49,126 nt of DNA from an uncultured Bacillota bacterium (lineage in GTDB: Bacteria > Bacillota_I > Bacilli_A > RF39 > UBA660). Shown one piece after another: positions 23,582 to 32,412 of this stretch (positions are counted from its first letter, which is position 1; each line of letters starts with the position of its first letter). Under the pieces are notes generated by a model that saw nothing but the letters and a program-made list of their open reading frames with translations, ran no database searches and had not been told where the DNA came from. The translations under genes and the position numbers were made by a program. The stretch spans positions 1-49,126 of the forward strand of contig CANSWR010000005.1 in assembly GCA_947650795.1 (NCBI GenBank), in the 5' to 3' direction.

Positions 23582-26500
23582 ATGGAGAACGAGAATAAAA
23601 ATAATGTTAATCCACATGACAAACAAAAAGAAAATATTAAAGATGTGGTTAAAACAAATAAGAATCGTACTCATAATGAGGCAACATTTGGTTCACAGAA
23701 TTATTCTGTGAATCGTTTTGGCGTTCAGAGAAATAATAAAGATATAGATGAAGATAAAAGTAATATAAGAAAGAAAATAGATGCTACTAAGGCAAAAAAC
23801 TTGCAAGAAAGTGGAAATGCTCAGTATATCCCTAATGCTGGAGAGTCTTTGAATAGTGATTATGATAATTCGTATGTTACTGATGACGAAAAAGATCCAA
23901 TAGCAAAAGCGGTGGATGGTGCTTCCAAGATTGGAAATACAGCTAATAGTTTAAAAACAGGTGTAGATAAAACCGTAGAAGGTGCATCAAAACTTTATGA
24001 TAAATTTAAAGAGAAGGCAGGAGAAAAAAGTTTAGAGACAATTGGTGGAGGACTTAAACCAGGAGGAAAAAATACTTTAAAAGGACTAGAGTCAGCTAGT
24101 AAGTTAGCGACAGATGGTGTTAAAGGTGCTACTAAAGCGGTACAAGCAGGTGCTAAAGCGGCTGAGACAGTAGGTAAAGCTATTATTGATGTTGTGTCAA
24201 AAGCAATCGCGTTTTTAGTTTCTGCTTTTGGTTTACCTACAATTATAATTACTGGATTAATAGCTTTAATAATTTTTATAATAGTAATTATTCAAATTAT
24301 GATAAGTGGTTATGGGCAAAAATTTGGAATTGATAGTACTAATATTGAGGAAGTTCTTAGAAATGAAGAATATATGGAAGGTCTTTCTAGAGAAGAAATA
24401 GAAGATATTTTGAATGAAGCTGAGACCTGTAAACTTAGATGGTGGGATTATATTAGAAACTTTTTTGGTATGCCAGATTTAGAAAATCCTTGTGTAATTA
24501 GAAATATAATAAAAAAAGAAATAGAAGATAGAGAGAAAAATGGAGATAGTCAAACTAGACATAGTCATAGTGTTAGAGTTAAGACGGAAGATGAAATAGC
24601 ACCTGGATATTTATTTGCAACACTTTATTATGCTTTTGATACTCAAAATTATGATGAAAATGGAGACTTGTATATTCCAGTAGTTACTTCTGGTCATACT
24701 AATTATAATGATGATGGTGAAATAATTGATACTGTAGTCATATCAGATGTCGATGCTATTACTACATTACTTAATACTAAGAAACCTAATACTTGTAAAA
24801 GTGTTGATATAAATGGTAATCCAAGTGACTGTGAACCAATTTATGAAATGGAAGATATAATGAAACTTTTAGATAATTATATTTTCTTTGAAGATCATCA
24901 TAATGATGATGCTAATCATGGATCTGGCCCATATTCTTATAAAGGGTACAAATATGGAAAACCTTATTGGCTTTATCAATATATAATAGTTTATTATGAT
25001 GAAAATGATAATCCAGTTTGGGATTGGGCTTGTGTACAACAGACTCCAGAAACTTTTTACACTGATGCTGAGAAGTTTAAATTATATCTTAGATATGGTG
25101 AAGATGTAATGGATGCTTATGAAAATGATAAAAACTGGAATTTACAATGGCAAAAAACCGATGATGTTTGTAAGAGTTGGAGTGGTTGGACTAAGTGGGC
25201 TAACGGAGATATTGAAGAGTTTGGAAGTGTAAGTTTAGAACCACCTCCTTCTATGAGTAAATATAATACTAAAGCTGATCCAGATAGCGAGGGGGATGAT
25301 GGTGCTAAGATAACTATTGACAGTGGTACTTATGGATATGATAGTGGATTTATTTATAAGACTTTTCCTAGGTATGATGAAAACTTTATAACTGTTCCAA
25401 GAGATTATGATTATAAAATAGATAAAGAAATTGAAAAAATTATTCAAACTATTGATTCAAGACAAGATTATACTAATTATGTTTTAGGTTATGATAGTAC
25501 AGTTTCTAAGTATATTTCAGGTATTGGAAATGGGTCATATAATTTTAATGCGGGCGCTAATTGTACTTTTGATATTGGAGGCGCAGAAGTAAGTGATATT
25601 AAAGTAAGGCTTAAACATGCTAGAAAAAATGATGCTATTCCTAGTGAATTAGCAGGAAAACCTATAGAAGGACAAGAATTAGTTGATTTTGAAAAATATA
25701 TAATGGGTGTTGTTTATGCAGAGAGTGGAAATAGTTCACCTGAAGCTTTGAAAGCACAAGCAATCGCAGCAGCAAGTTATGTTTTAAGTTCTTATAAAAT
25801 TGTTAATGAAAATGGAGTTAATATAATTGAAATATCTAATAGTACATTTGAACAAACTTATTGTGATCCAGATAAAGGATGTTATACATGTTTAGATTCA
25901 AATTATAGTCAAAATCACATAGTAACTCTTTTAACACAAGGTACTGTTCCAGCTGGAGCTAAATGTAATTCTAATCCTAGAGGACCTCTTTCAAGTGATT
26001 CTCCTATAAGAAGTGCAGTTAAAGCTGTTAGTGGTCAAGTTTTAAAAGATTCTAATGGTAATATTATTAGAACAGGTTATGGTCAAAGTGAACAAAATAA
26101 GTGGAATGATTTAGCAAATAGTGGAATGGATTATGTAGAAATAATTAGAGATACTTATGGTTCACAATATCAATTGAGTGATCCAAATTGTACTTATGGC
26201 GTCACTGGAGAATGGTCAGAATGGAAACAATGGAGTGACCCATGGAAGAATATTATTATTGGTGGTGGAAGTACTGTAGGCAAGATAGGATGTTACATGA
26301 CTTGTCATGCTATGGTAATAGCGCAGGGAGCTAAAAATATACTTATTCCTAACTTTAATCCTGGAACTTTTGCAGAGTATTTAAAAGCTAATGGAGGCTT
26401 TGATTCAGGTGGTAATTTATATTCTTCTAAAGCGCTTGATTTAGCAGTAGGTGCAGGTAACTGGGAAGAAAAACCTATTTATTTGCGGGGATCTATGGAT

Positions 26501-26734
26501 GTTAAAGCAGGAATGATAGCAAGTCTATTAGAAGAAGGATATCAAGTAATTTTAAGAGTAAAATCTCCAGCAAGTAATTCTATTAATGGACAGGGAGATC
26601 AACATTATGTTGTAGTTACTGGTGTAAGTGGAAGTGAAATTTATATAGCTGATCCAGGTTATAATGTGAATAAAATTTCAGATAAGTATATAAATGAAGG
26701 ATTAACTTGGGCGAAAGGAATAAAATTTAAGTGA
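23582..26734 (+). CDS. Membrane-anchored SpoIID-domain and C39-like peptidase fusion
   Basis: The 1050-residue protein has a long, charged, Ala/Gly/Lys-rich cytoplasmic part (about 1-205), one membrane helix (about 208-238), and an extracellular region. Residues about 690-850 form a SpoIID/LytB-like domain (EKYIMGVVYAESGN, EALKAQAIAAASYVL), a family that acts on peptidoglycan. Residues about 895-1040 form a C39/papain-like peptidase domain with Cys904 in GCYMTCHAMV, His1008 in QHYVVV and Asp1024 in IADPG. It takes the place that wall-hydrolase proteins such as VirB1/CwlT-type subunits hold in T4SS loci, so local wall opening is the likely role. The middle part (about 250-690) is unrecognised. 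Confidence 0.8.
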   Translation: MENENKNNVNPHDKQKENIKDVVKTNKNRTHNEATFGSQNYSVNRFGVQRNNKDIDEDKSNIRKKIDATKAKNLQESGNAQYIPNAGESLNSDYDNSYVTDDEKDPIAKAVDGASKIGNTANSLKTGVDKTVEGASKLYDKFKEKAGEKSLETIGGGLKPGGKNTLKGLESASKLATDGVKGATKAVQAGAKAAETVGKAIIDVVSKAIAFLVSAFGLPTIIITGLIALIIFIIVIIQIMISGYGQKFGIDSTNIEEVLRNEEYMEGLSREEIEDILNEAETCKLRWWDYIRNFFGMPDLENPCVIRNIIKKEIEDREKNGDSQTRHSHSVRVKTEDEIAPGYLFATLYYAFDTQNYDENGDLYIPVVTSGHTNYNDDGEIIDTVVISDVDAITTLLNTKKPNTCKSVDINGNPSDCEPIYEMEDIMKLLDNYIFFEDHHNDDANHGSGPYSYKGYKYGKPYWLYQYIIVYYDENDNPVWDWACVQQTPETFYTDAEKFKLYLRYGEDVMDAYENDKNWNLQWQKTDDVCKSWSGWTKWANGDIEEFGSVSLEPPPSMSKYNTKADPDSEGDDGAKITIDSGTYGYDSGFIYKTFPRYDENFITVPRDYDYKIDKEIEKIIQTIDSRQDYTNYVLGYDSTVSKYISGIGNGSYNFNAGANCTFDIGGAEVSDIKVRLKHARKNDAIPSELAGKPIEGQELVDFEKYIMGVVYAESGNSSPEALKAQAIAAASYVLSSYKIVNENGVNIIEISNSTFEQTYCDPDKGCYTCLDSNYSQNHIVTLLTQGTVPAGAKCNSNPRGPLSSDSPIRSAVKAVSGQVLKDSNGNIIRTGYGQSEQNKWNDLANSGMDYVEIIRDTYGSQYQLSDPNCTYGVTGEWSEWKQWSDPWKNIIIGGGSTVGKIGCYMTCHAMVIAQGAKNILIPNFNPGTFAEYLKANGGFDSGGNLYSSKALDLAVGAGNWEEKPIYLRGSMDVKAGMIASLLEEGYQVILRVKSPASNSINGQGDQHYVVVTGVSGSEIYIADPGYNVNKISDKYINEGLTWAKGIKFK

Positions 26735-27534
26735 TGAAAAAAAGTGATAAAACATTTGAAATAGGGGTTATTATAGTTATGGTTTCTGTATCTTTTGTTA
26801 TACTTGGTATATATTTGATTGTAAATTTTATTAATTCGAAGAAAACTTATACACTTTTTATGAGACCTTATCAAATACTTGAATGTAAAAAGTGGAAATG
26901 TGAAGATAAGTCTGATAAGTTATTTGAATATAATAATAAACCTTATAAAATTTATACTAATGGAGAATATTTTGGTCTTTATGATTTGTATTATAATAAA
27001 GCAAATTTAAAATATTATGTTTTTGACCAAGGAAGTAAGAATTTATATAATAATACAGATTTACTTTTTGCTTATAATGGAAAAGCAAGTATTAGTCAAA
27101 AAAGATTAATGGAAATTACACCAAGTTCTAATGACTTAAATGCTATTAAATCAAAGGTGTCATTTGATTTTCCTGTAGATTCTATATTTAGTAGAGGGGT
27201 TAAAATGGATTATGATAGTGATGATGAAGAAGAAACTTTGATTTATATTCATGATGAAAATCAGTTAGAAGGAGATAATATTTATTTTACAGTTCTTGCT
27301 TATATTGATGGGAATAATATTAAGATACTTCATGAAGATAGTTCTGATAATCCTTATGATATAGCATATGATTATGTTTCTAATGTTATAGATATTTTTG
27401 ATGATGGCAAGTATGAGTTTATAAATCTTAGGAGTTATTCTGATATGTTAGGAAGTTGTAATGTTATTTATAGACTAAAAGGTAAAAAATTTGTTCAAGT
27501 AAATGAGTGTAAAATAGTTGAAAATAGAGGGTAG
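26734..27534 (+). CDS. Single-pass protein of the T4SS operon, unknown function
   Basis: The start is ATG 26734, sharing one base with the TGA of the preceding gene (TGATG), which implies coupling. The 266-residue product has one N-terminal membrane helix (about 10-33) and a beta-rich extracellular domain with several cysteines (LECKKWKCE, GSCNVIY, NECK). Position and topology recall VirB8-type subunits, but I see no sequence signature of that family. A terminator follows. Confidence 0.65.
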   Translation: MKKSDKTFEIGVIIVMVSVSFVILGIYLIVNFINSKKTYTLFMRPYQILECKKWKCEDKSDKLFEYNNKPYKIYTNGEYFGLYDLYYNKANLKYYVFDQGSKNLYNNTDLLFAYNGKASISQKRLMEITPSSNDLNAIKSKVSFDFPVDSIFSRGVKMDYDSDDEEETLIYIHDENQLEGDNIYFTVLAYIDGNNIKILHEDSSDNPYDIAYDYVSNVIDIFDDGKYEFINLRSYSDMLGSCNVIYRLKGKKFVQVNECKIVENRG

Positions 27535-27552
27535 CATGCGTTATCCTTTTTT
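27528..27552 (+). terminator. Terminator after the 17433-27534 run
   Basis: AGGGTA (27528-27533) pairs with TATCCT (27542-27547) with one wobble pair, then TTTTT. The stem overlaps the last codons. Confidence 0.5.
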
Positions 27553-27589
27553 CAATTAATTATTAGTAGTATTTTTTTATTTTTTTTGA

Positions 27590-27595
27590 TATAAT
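27590..27595 (+). promoter_or_regulatory. -10 box of the virD4-like gene
   Basis: TATAAT at 27590-27595 lies between the terminator and GTGGAGG; the -35 is not recognisable in the T-rich stretch. Confidence 0.4.
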
Positions 27596-27619
27596 TTGTG
27601 TTAGTGGAGGTTGTAATTC

Positions 27620-30571
27620 ATGGAAAAACCTAAATTGAAATTTACGGCAAAACCTAAAGATGCAATCATTTTTTTAATATTTTGCATATTTTTATTGTAT
27701 CTTGTAGCAATTGGTGTTTTAAATTTATATTATTTGGCAAATAAAAATACATTGTGGGGACTTAATCCATTTCCAGCTTTTGGTAAGAAATTTTTAGTTT
27801 CAACACTGTTTTTGTATTTGTGTGCATTAATAGCATTGTTTATGAGTTCTTCTGGATATTTTTTTGACAGAGAAAAAGGATTTGGATTTGGAAAGAAGAA
27901 AGATAAAGATGAAGCTGGATGGTCTCGTTGGATGAAAGATGATGAGATGAAGAAAGCTTATAATGTTAAGAAGATTAAGTTAATGGATGAAGATTATGAG
28001 CATTCTGGTATTCCAATTATAATAAATGAAAAAGAGGCATATGTAGATGATGGAGAAAATCATAGTCTTATTATAGGTGCTTCTGGTTCAGGTAAAACTT
28101 GGACAATTATAGATCCGCTTGTTAAGATTTTAGGTAAGGGTGGAGAAAGTATGGTCATAACAGACCCTAAGGGGGAGATTTATGAACATAATGCTAATCT
28201 ACTTAAAGAACGTGGTTATAAGGTTGTTTTAGTAAATTTCCGTGATCCTGAAATGGGAAGTGCATGGAATCCATTAAGTTTACCTTATAGATATTATAAA
28301 GATGGTAAAGAAGATAAAGCAATGGAGCTTTTAGAAGACTTGGGTCTTAATATTCTAGTTGACGCTAATAATCAAGATCCATTTTGGCAAAAAAGTGCAG
28401 CGGATTATTTTACTGGTCTTGCTTTAGGTCTTTTTGAAGACGCTAAGAGTGAGGATGAAGTTAACTTAAATAGTATAAATGCAATGAGTACTTTTGGTGA
28501 AGAGAGAAGAGGCGCTAGTAAATATGATAAAGAGTACTTTAAGATTAAAGGTGAACTTAGTAGTGCGTATATAAGTGCAGCTGCTACAATTACTGCTCCT
28601 GCTGATACTAAAGGTGGTATTACTTCTACTTTTAGGCAAAAAATAAGAATATTTTCTTCTCGTATTAAGTTAGCAGAGATGTTAAGTTATACTGATTTTG
28701 ATGTTAGACAAATTGGACGTGAAAAAACAGCTGTATTTCTTAAAATACACGATGAAAAAACTACTTATCATGCTCTTGCGACTATTTTTGTTAAGCAAGT
28801 TTATGAATGTTTAATAGATGAGGCACAAAAAGAAGAGAATTTAAAGTTAAAGATTAGAACTAATTTTATATTAGATGAATTTGCTAATATGCCAGCATTA
28901 AAAGATGTAGAGTCTATGATTACTGCATCTCGTTCAAGAAATATGAGATTTAATTTTGTTATTCAAAACTTTAGTCAATTAAATAAAGTTTATGGAAAAG
29001 AAGTATCAGAGACTATTAAAGGTAACTGTGGTAATATGTTTTATCTTATTACTACTGAGTATACTGCTCTTGAAGAGATTAGTAAGCTTTTAGGAGATAT
29101 AAAACCTAAAAAACCTAAAGATGGTGAACCACAACCTCCTATAAGACCTTTAGCTACTGTAAGTGATTTACAACAAATGAAACAGTTTGAGATGATTATT
29201 AAAAGATGGAGAAATCAACCTTATAAGACTAAACATACACCTAGTTTTAAAATAACTAAAGCAGGTGGATGGGGATATGAAGAGAAAATGGCTAATTATA
29301 TTAAAAGAGAAGAAAGACCTATTAAAACTTTTGATATGAAAGCTTTTGTGGATGAAAAGTTAAAAGATAGTCCTATGGGAGGTATTCCTGGTATGGGTGC
29401 TAATCCGTTTATGCCATCTTTTGGAGGCCCTCAAGCTGGTAGGACACCAATGGGTGGTAATCCATTTGGGGCAGGTGCTCCTAGTCCGTTTGGTGTTCCA
29501 GGAAATATGCCTTTAAATCCTGGTATGGGAGGTGTTAATCCTAGTTCTAATGTTGATGATTTAGTGAAAAAGATAGACGCTCAGATTGCTAAGTTAGAGG
29601 AAGAGGAAAGACTTGAGAAAGAAAAATTGAAAGAACAAGGAGCTAAACCGCCAGTAGAAGGTAGTAATGATTTTGAAAAGTTAATTAATAAAAAATATGA
29701 GGATTTTAAAAATAGTGGTAATCTAATTGATTCTCAAAATAGTTTGCCAGTAGGGAAAATTTCTGGTGGTATGCCTTTAAATCCTAGTATGGGAGGTATT
29801 AATCCTAATTCAAATGTGAATCCTGGAATTATGGGAGGTATGCCAAGCAATCCTGATAAAATGGGTATGCCAAATCCTTCTATTAATGTAGATGATTTAA
29901 TTAAGAAAATAGACGCCCAAATTGCTAAGTTAGAACAAGAAGAAGAGGAAGAGAGAAAAGCTAAGGAAGCTGCTTTAAGTAAACCAGAAAAGGTAGAAAA
30001 AGATCCAGAAGATTTAAGTGATTTCTTTAATTTTGTTAATAGTTTAAATAAAAATGATAATGTAATTAATAGTAATGAAAAGGTTGATAATACATCAGAT
30101 TTGTTTAAAAATATGAATGATATAAATAATATTAGACCTGCAAATAAAATTAATGAAATTAATAATATAAATGATATTAAACCTGTAACTAAAATTAATG
30201 AAATAAATGATAAAAAATCTATGATTAATCCAGATGTTACTAGTATAAATTCTAATGTTAATCCTAATATTAAGGAAGCTACTATTGTAAAAGAAAAACC
30301 ACAAGAAAGAAAAGAGGAGTTGTCTTCTATGGATAAATTAAAGTTTAGTACTCCATTTGGAAATAATATTGATAGTCTTATGCAAACTAATAGTGAAAAA
30401 GTTAACTTTAATGAAAGTAATAATATTATTAAAGAAAATAAAGAGTTAAAAGAAGAAATTAGAAATGAAGAGATTGAAAAACCTAAAATTAATGTAGATG
30501 CTGATAGTATTATAATTAATCAAAATGTTACTGATGATCAATTTTTTGATGATTTCTTTGGGGATGATTAA
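27620..30571 (+). CDS. virD4: VirD4/TraG-type coupling ATPase with long repetitive tail
   Basis: The 983-residue protein has two N-terminal membrane helices (about 15-36 and 55-76). Its VirD4-type ATPase core has Walker A GASGSGKT at 153-160, VITDPKGEIYE, Walker B FILDEFANMPA with Asp419/Glu420, and SRSRNMRFNFVIQNFSQL. Such coupling proteins bring substrates to the T4SS. From about residue 583 an unusual 400-residue tail follows: a Gly/Pro/Met/Asn-rich stretch, two copies of a NVDDLhKKIDAQIAKLE coiled-coil element (starting at 644 and 756), an Asn/Ile-rich repeat, and acidic residues to the end (FFDDFFGDD). No relaxase accompanies it in the window. Confidence 0.93.
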   Translation: MEKPKLKFTAKPKDAIIFLIFCIFLLYLVAIGVLNLYYLANKNTLWGLNPFPAFGKKFLVSTLFLYLCALIALFMSSSGYFFDREKGFGFGKKKDKDEAGWSRWMKDDEMKKAYNVKKIKLMDEDYEHSGIPIIINEKEAYVDDGENHSLIIGASGSGKTWTIIDPLVKILGKGGESMVITDPKGEIYEHNANLLKERGYKVVLVNFRDPEMGSAWNPLSLPYRYYKDGKEDKAMELLEDLGLNILVDANNQDPFWQKSAADYFTGLALGLFEDAKSEDEVNLNSINAMSTFGEERRGASKYDKEYFKIKGELSSAYISAAATITAPADTKGGITSTFRQKIRIFSSRIKLAEMLSYTDFDVRQIGREKTAVFLKIHDEKTTYHALATIFVKQVYECLIDEAQKEENLKLKIRTNFILDEFANMPALKDVESMITASRSRNMRFNFVIQNFSQLNKVYGKEVSETIKGNCGNMFYLITTEYTALEEISKLLGDIKPKKPKDGEPQPPIRPLATVSDLQQMKQFEMIIKRWRNQPYKTKHTPSFKITKAGGWGYEEKMANYIKREERPIKTFDMKAFVDEKLKDSPMGGIPGMGANPFMPSFGGPQAGRTPMGGNPFGAGAPSPFGVPGNMPLNPGMGGVNPSSNVDDLVKKIDAQIAKLEEEERLEKEKLKEQGAKPPVEGSNDFEKLINKKYEDFKNSGNLIDSQNSLPVGKISGGMPLNPSMGGINPNSNVNPGIMGGMPSNPDKMGMPNPSINVDDLIKKIDAQIAKLEQEEEEERKAKEAALSKPEKVEKDPEDLSDFFNFVNSLNKNDNVINSNEKVDNTSDLFKNMNDINNIRPANKINEINNINDIKPVTKINEINDKKSMINPDVTSINSNVNPNIKEATIVKEKPQERKEELSSMDKLKFSTPFGNNIDSLMQTNSEKVNFNESNNIIKENKELKEEIRNEEIEKPKINVDADSIIINQNVTDDQFFDDFFGDD
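29549..29960 (+). repeat. Two copies of a coiled-coil element in the VirD4 tail
   Basis: The element NVDDLhKKIDAQIAKLE occurs at 29549 and again at 29885, each preceded by an Asn/Pro/Gly/Met-rich stretch and followed by a Glu-rich helix. The copies are in frame, 336 bases apart. Confidence 0.85.
30118..30210 (+). repeat. Asn/Ile-rich tandem repeat in the VirD4 tail
   Basis: Two successive units of the type INNIRPANKINEINN and INDIKPVTKINEIND are encoded here, with matching AATGAAATTAAT-type DNA. Confidence 0.75.
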
Positions 30572-30595
30572 GATCTTAAATGATCTTTTTCTTTT
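30570..30595 (+). terminator. Terminator of the virD4-like gene
   Basis: AAGATC (30570-30575), loop TTAAAT, GATCTT (30582-30587), then T-rich sequence. It starts at the stop codon. Confidence 0.6.
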
Positions 30596-30640
30596 AGTTG
30601 CATTTAGTAAAAGTATTCATAAAATATAATGGGTGAAATT

Positions 30641-30886
30641 ATGAATAATGGTATAAATTTTAAAAGAGGTGCAAAAATAATAGATATACAGGATAAATAC
30701 AATTATCAGTTATATCATGTTCCAGGTGCTGTTAATATTCCTTATGATGAATTAATGAATAATTATAGAAATTATCTTAATAAAAATGAAACATATTATA
30801 TTTATTGTAAGAGTGGTAAGTTAAGCAAGCGAGTAGTTATGGTTCTTAGTTATTTAGGGTATAGTGTTGTTAGTCTTGAAAAATAA
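30641..30886 (+). CDS. Small rhodanese-domain protein
   Basis: ATG 30641 follows GGGTGAAATT; the ATG at 30629 precedes the ribosome site. The 81-residue protein is a minimal rhodanese domain: IIDIQDKYNYQLYHVPGAVNIPYDEL, then the active loop with Cys56 in YIYCKSGKLS, then a final helix-strand (MVLSYLGYSVVSLE). Rhodanese proteins carry persulfide sulfur; the partner is unknown. Confidence 0.85.
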   Translation: MNNGINFKRGAKIIDIQDKYNYQLYHVPGAVNIPYDELMNNYRNYLNKNETYYIYCKSGKLSKRVVMVLSYLGYSVVSLEK

Positions 30887-30922
30887 TATTTAAGCTTTAT
30901 AATATTAGTAGGAGAAATTTTT

Positions 30923-31504
30923 ATGGAAATATTTGAAACAATTAACCAATTTATAGATAATTTAATTAATGTTCTTGGTAGTGCAGGTGCTATACTTGGT
31001 TGTTTATTTATTTTAGTTGAGAGTATATTGCCTGTTTTACCTTTATCTGTGTTTATTACTCTTAATTTTATGACTTTTGGAAATTTATTAGGCTTTATTA
31101 TTTCATGGGTTTGTACTATTATGGGTTGTATGCTTTCGTTTTATATTTTTAAAAATGGACTTTCAATAAGACTTTATAATAAATTTAAGAATAATAAGAA
31201 ATTAGTTAAAGTTATGAGTAGTATAGAAAAAATGAGTTTTAGAAAATTAGTTGTTTTAATTGCTATTCCTTTTACTCCTGCTTTTCTTGTTAATATAGCT
31301 GCTGGAATTTCTAGAATAGATACTAAGAAATTTTTTTGGGCTATTGTTATTGGCAAGATCTCTTTAGTTTATTTCTGGGGTTATATAGGTGTAAGTTTAA
31401 TAGACAGTATTAGTAATCCTATAATTCTTGTAAAAGTTTTTAGTATTGTGATTTTAATGTATGCTATTAGTTTTGTTTTTAGTAAAAAAACTAATGTTAG
31501 ATAA
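30923..31504 (+). CDS. VTT/DedA-superfamily membrane protein
   Basis: The 193-residue polytopic protein has the family blocks ESILPVLPLSVFITLNFMTFG near the N-terminus and IPFTPAFLVNIAAGISRI in the middle, plus hydrophobic helices to the end. VTT (TVP38/TMEM64, DedA) proteins are linked to lipid-carrier or phospholipid scrambling in membranes. TAGGAGA precedes the start; it follows the rhodanese gene by 36 bases and ends in a terminator. Confidence 0.75.
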   Translation: MEIFETINQFIDNLINVLGSAGAILGCLFILVESILPVLPLSVFITLNFMTFGNLLGFIISWVCTIMGCMLSFYIFKNGLSIRLYNKFKNNKKLVKVMSSIEKMSFRKLVVLIAIPFTPAFLVNIAAGISRIDTKKFFWAIVIGKISLVYFWGYIGVSLIDSISNPIILVKVFSIVILMYAISFVFSKKTNVR

Positions 31505-31507
31505 AAT

Positions 31508-31535
31508 ATTTCTAATGTATATTAGGAATTTTTTA
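31508..31535 (+). terminator. Terminator of the rhodanese-VTT pair
   Basis: TTTCTAAT (31509-31516), loop GTAT, ATTAGGAA (31521-31528) with one wobble pair, then TTTTTT. Confidence 0.65.
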
Positions 31536-31655
31536 TTTGATGTTTGACTTGTAAACTTATAGTAGAAGGTAAAATAAAATGGAGTATGTAATAATAAGTT
31601 TGATAGTTATTTTAAGAATGGAAGTGAACTTATAAAGTAAGAATAATGGTAATGA

Positions 31656-32301
31656 TTTAGAAAAAAATGTTTATTTTGTAATAATTGTGGTATGAAAGTA
31701 GTACAAAATTTTGATAATAATAAAAATCAGATTAAAAATAAATTAGTGATTGTTGCTTTATTAATGTTAATTTTTCCTCTCTTTTTTTCTTTTTTTCATT
31801 TTAAATATAATTGGATTTCTAATACAATATTTTATTGTTTTAGTTTAGGGAGTATTATATGTTATTTAGTAATACTTTTATTATGTAAAATTTTTTTTGA
31901 TAAGAATAAATCTTTTGATAATATTAGTAATATCTTGAGAATAATTGTATCTATTCTAACACCAAACTACTGATTTAATTGAAATTGAACACTTACAATT
32001 CGCTAAAAAATTAATAAGTGATAATAATTTGTATTGTATAATTTTTTTATCATGTATTTATATAGAATATAATCAAAAGTTTTTAATAAATTATTTTATA
32101 AAATACAAAGATACTTATTTATTAGTTGATTTTCTAAATGCTTGTAATGATTTTTGGAAAAGATTAGATCAACATTATATTGTTGATATTATATTATCAA
32201 TAAATGATAAAAAATATGTTAAAAATTTATTAGATACGAGATGCTTATACTTTTTAACTTATAAGAATGAAAGAAAAAGATTAGAAAATTTTATTAAATG
32301 A
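31656..32301 (+). pseudogene. Decayed zinc-ribbon membrane protein gene
   Basis: A frame without start codon opens after a TGA at 31653-31655 and encodes a zinc-ribbon start (KKCLFCNNCGMK), then two membrane helices (to about 31910), and stops at 31973. From 31960 a second frame opens (TTDLIEIEHLQFAKKL) and runs to 32301 with helical, hydrophobic sequence but no start codon with ribosome site. Joining the frames by one shift near 31960-31970 gives one protein of about 210 residues: zinc ribbon, two helices, soluble domain. Lost start plus frameshift indicate a pseudogene; a sequencing error could explain only the shift. The rest of 31536-32362 holds nothing else I can identify. Confidence 0.6.
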
Positions 32302-32362
32302 TGAGGTTGCAATGAAATTATTTCATTATAGCCATTATAGAATAGATAAAAATTTAGTTTGT

Positions 32363-32391
32363 TTGTATAAAATTGTTATTTATGCTAAAAT
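32363..32391 (+). promoter_or_regulatory. Promoter of rmuC
   Basis: TTGTAT (32363-32368), 17 bases, TAAAAT (32386-32391) with a TG one base before the -10. AGGTGAT follows before the start. Confidence 0.45.
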
Positions 32392-32412
32392 TGTTTTTAG
32401 TAGGTGATTGTA

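Noticed and set aside
11153-30571. Integrative conjugative element or plasmid
   Set aside because: VirB4/VirD4 genes suggested it, but no relaxase, integrase, replication gene, oriT-like repeat or att-type direct repeat is visible, and base and codon use match the neighbouring housekeeping genes.
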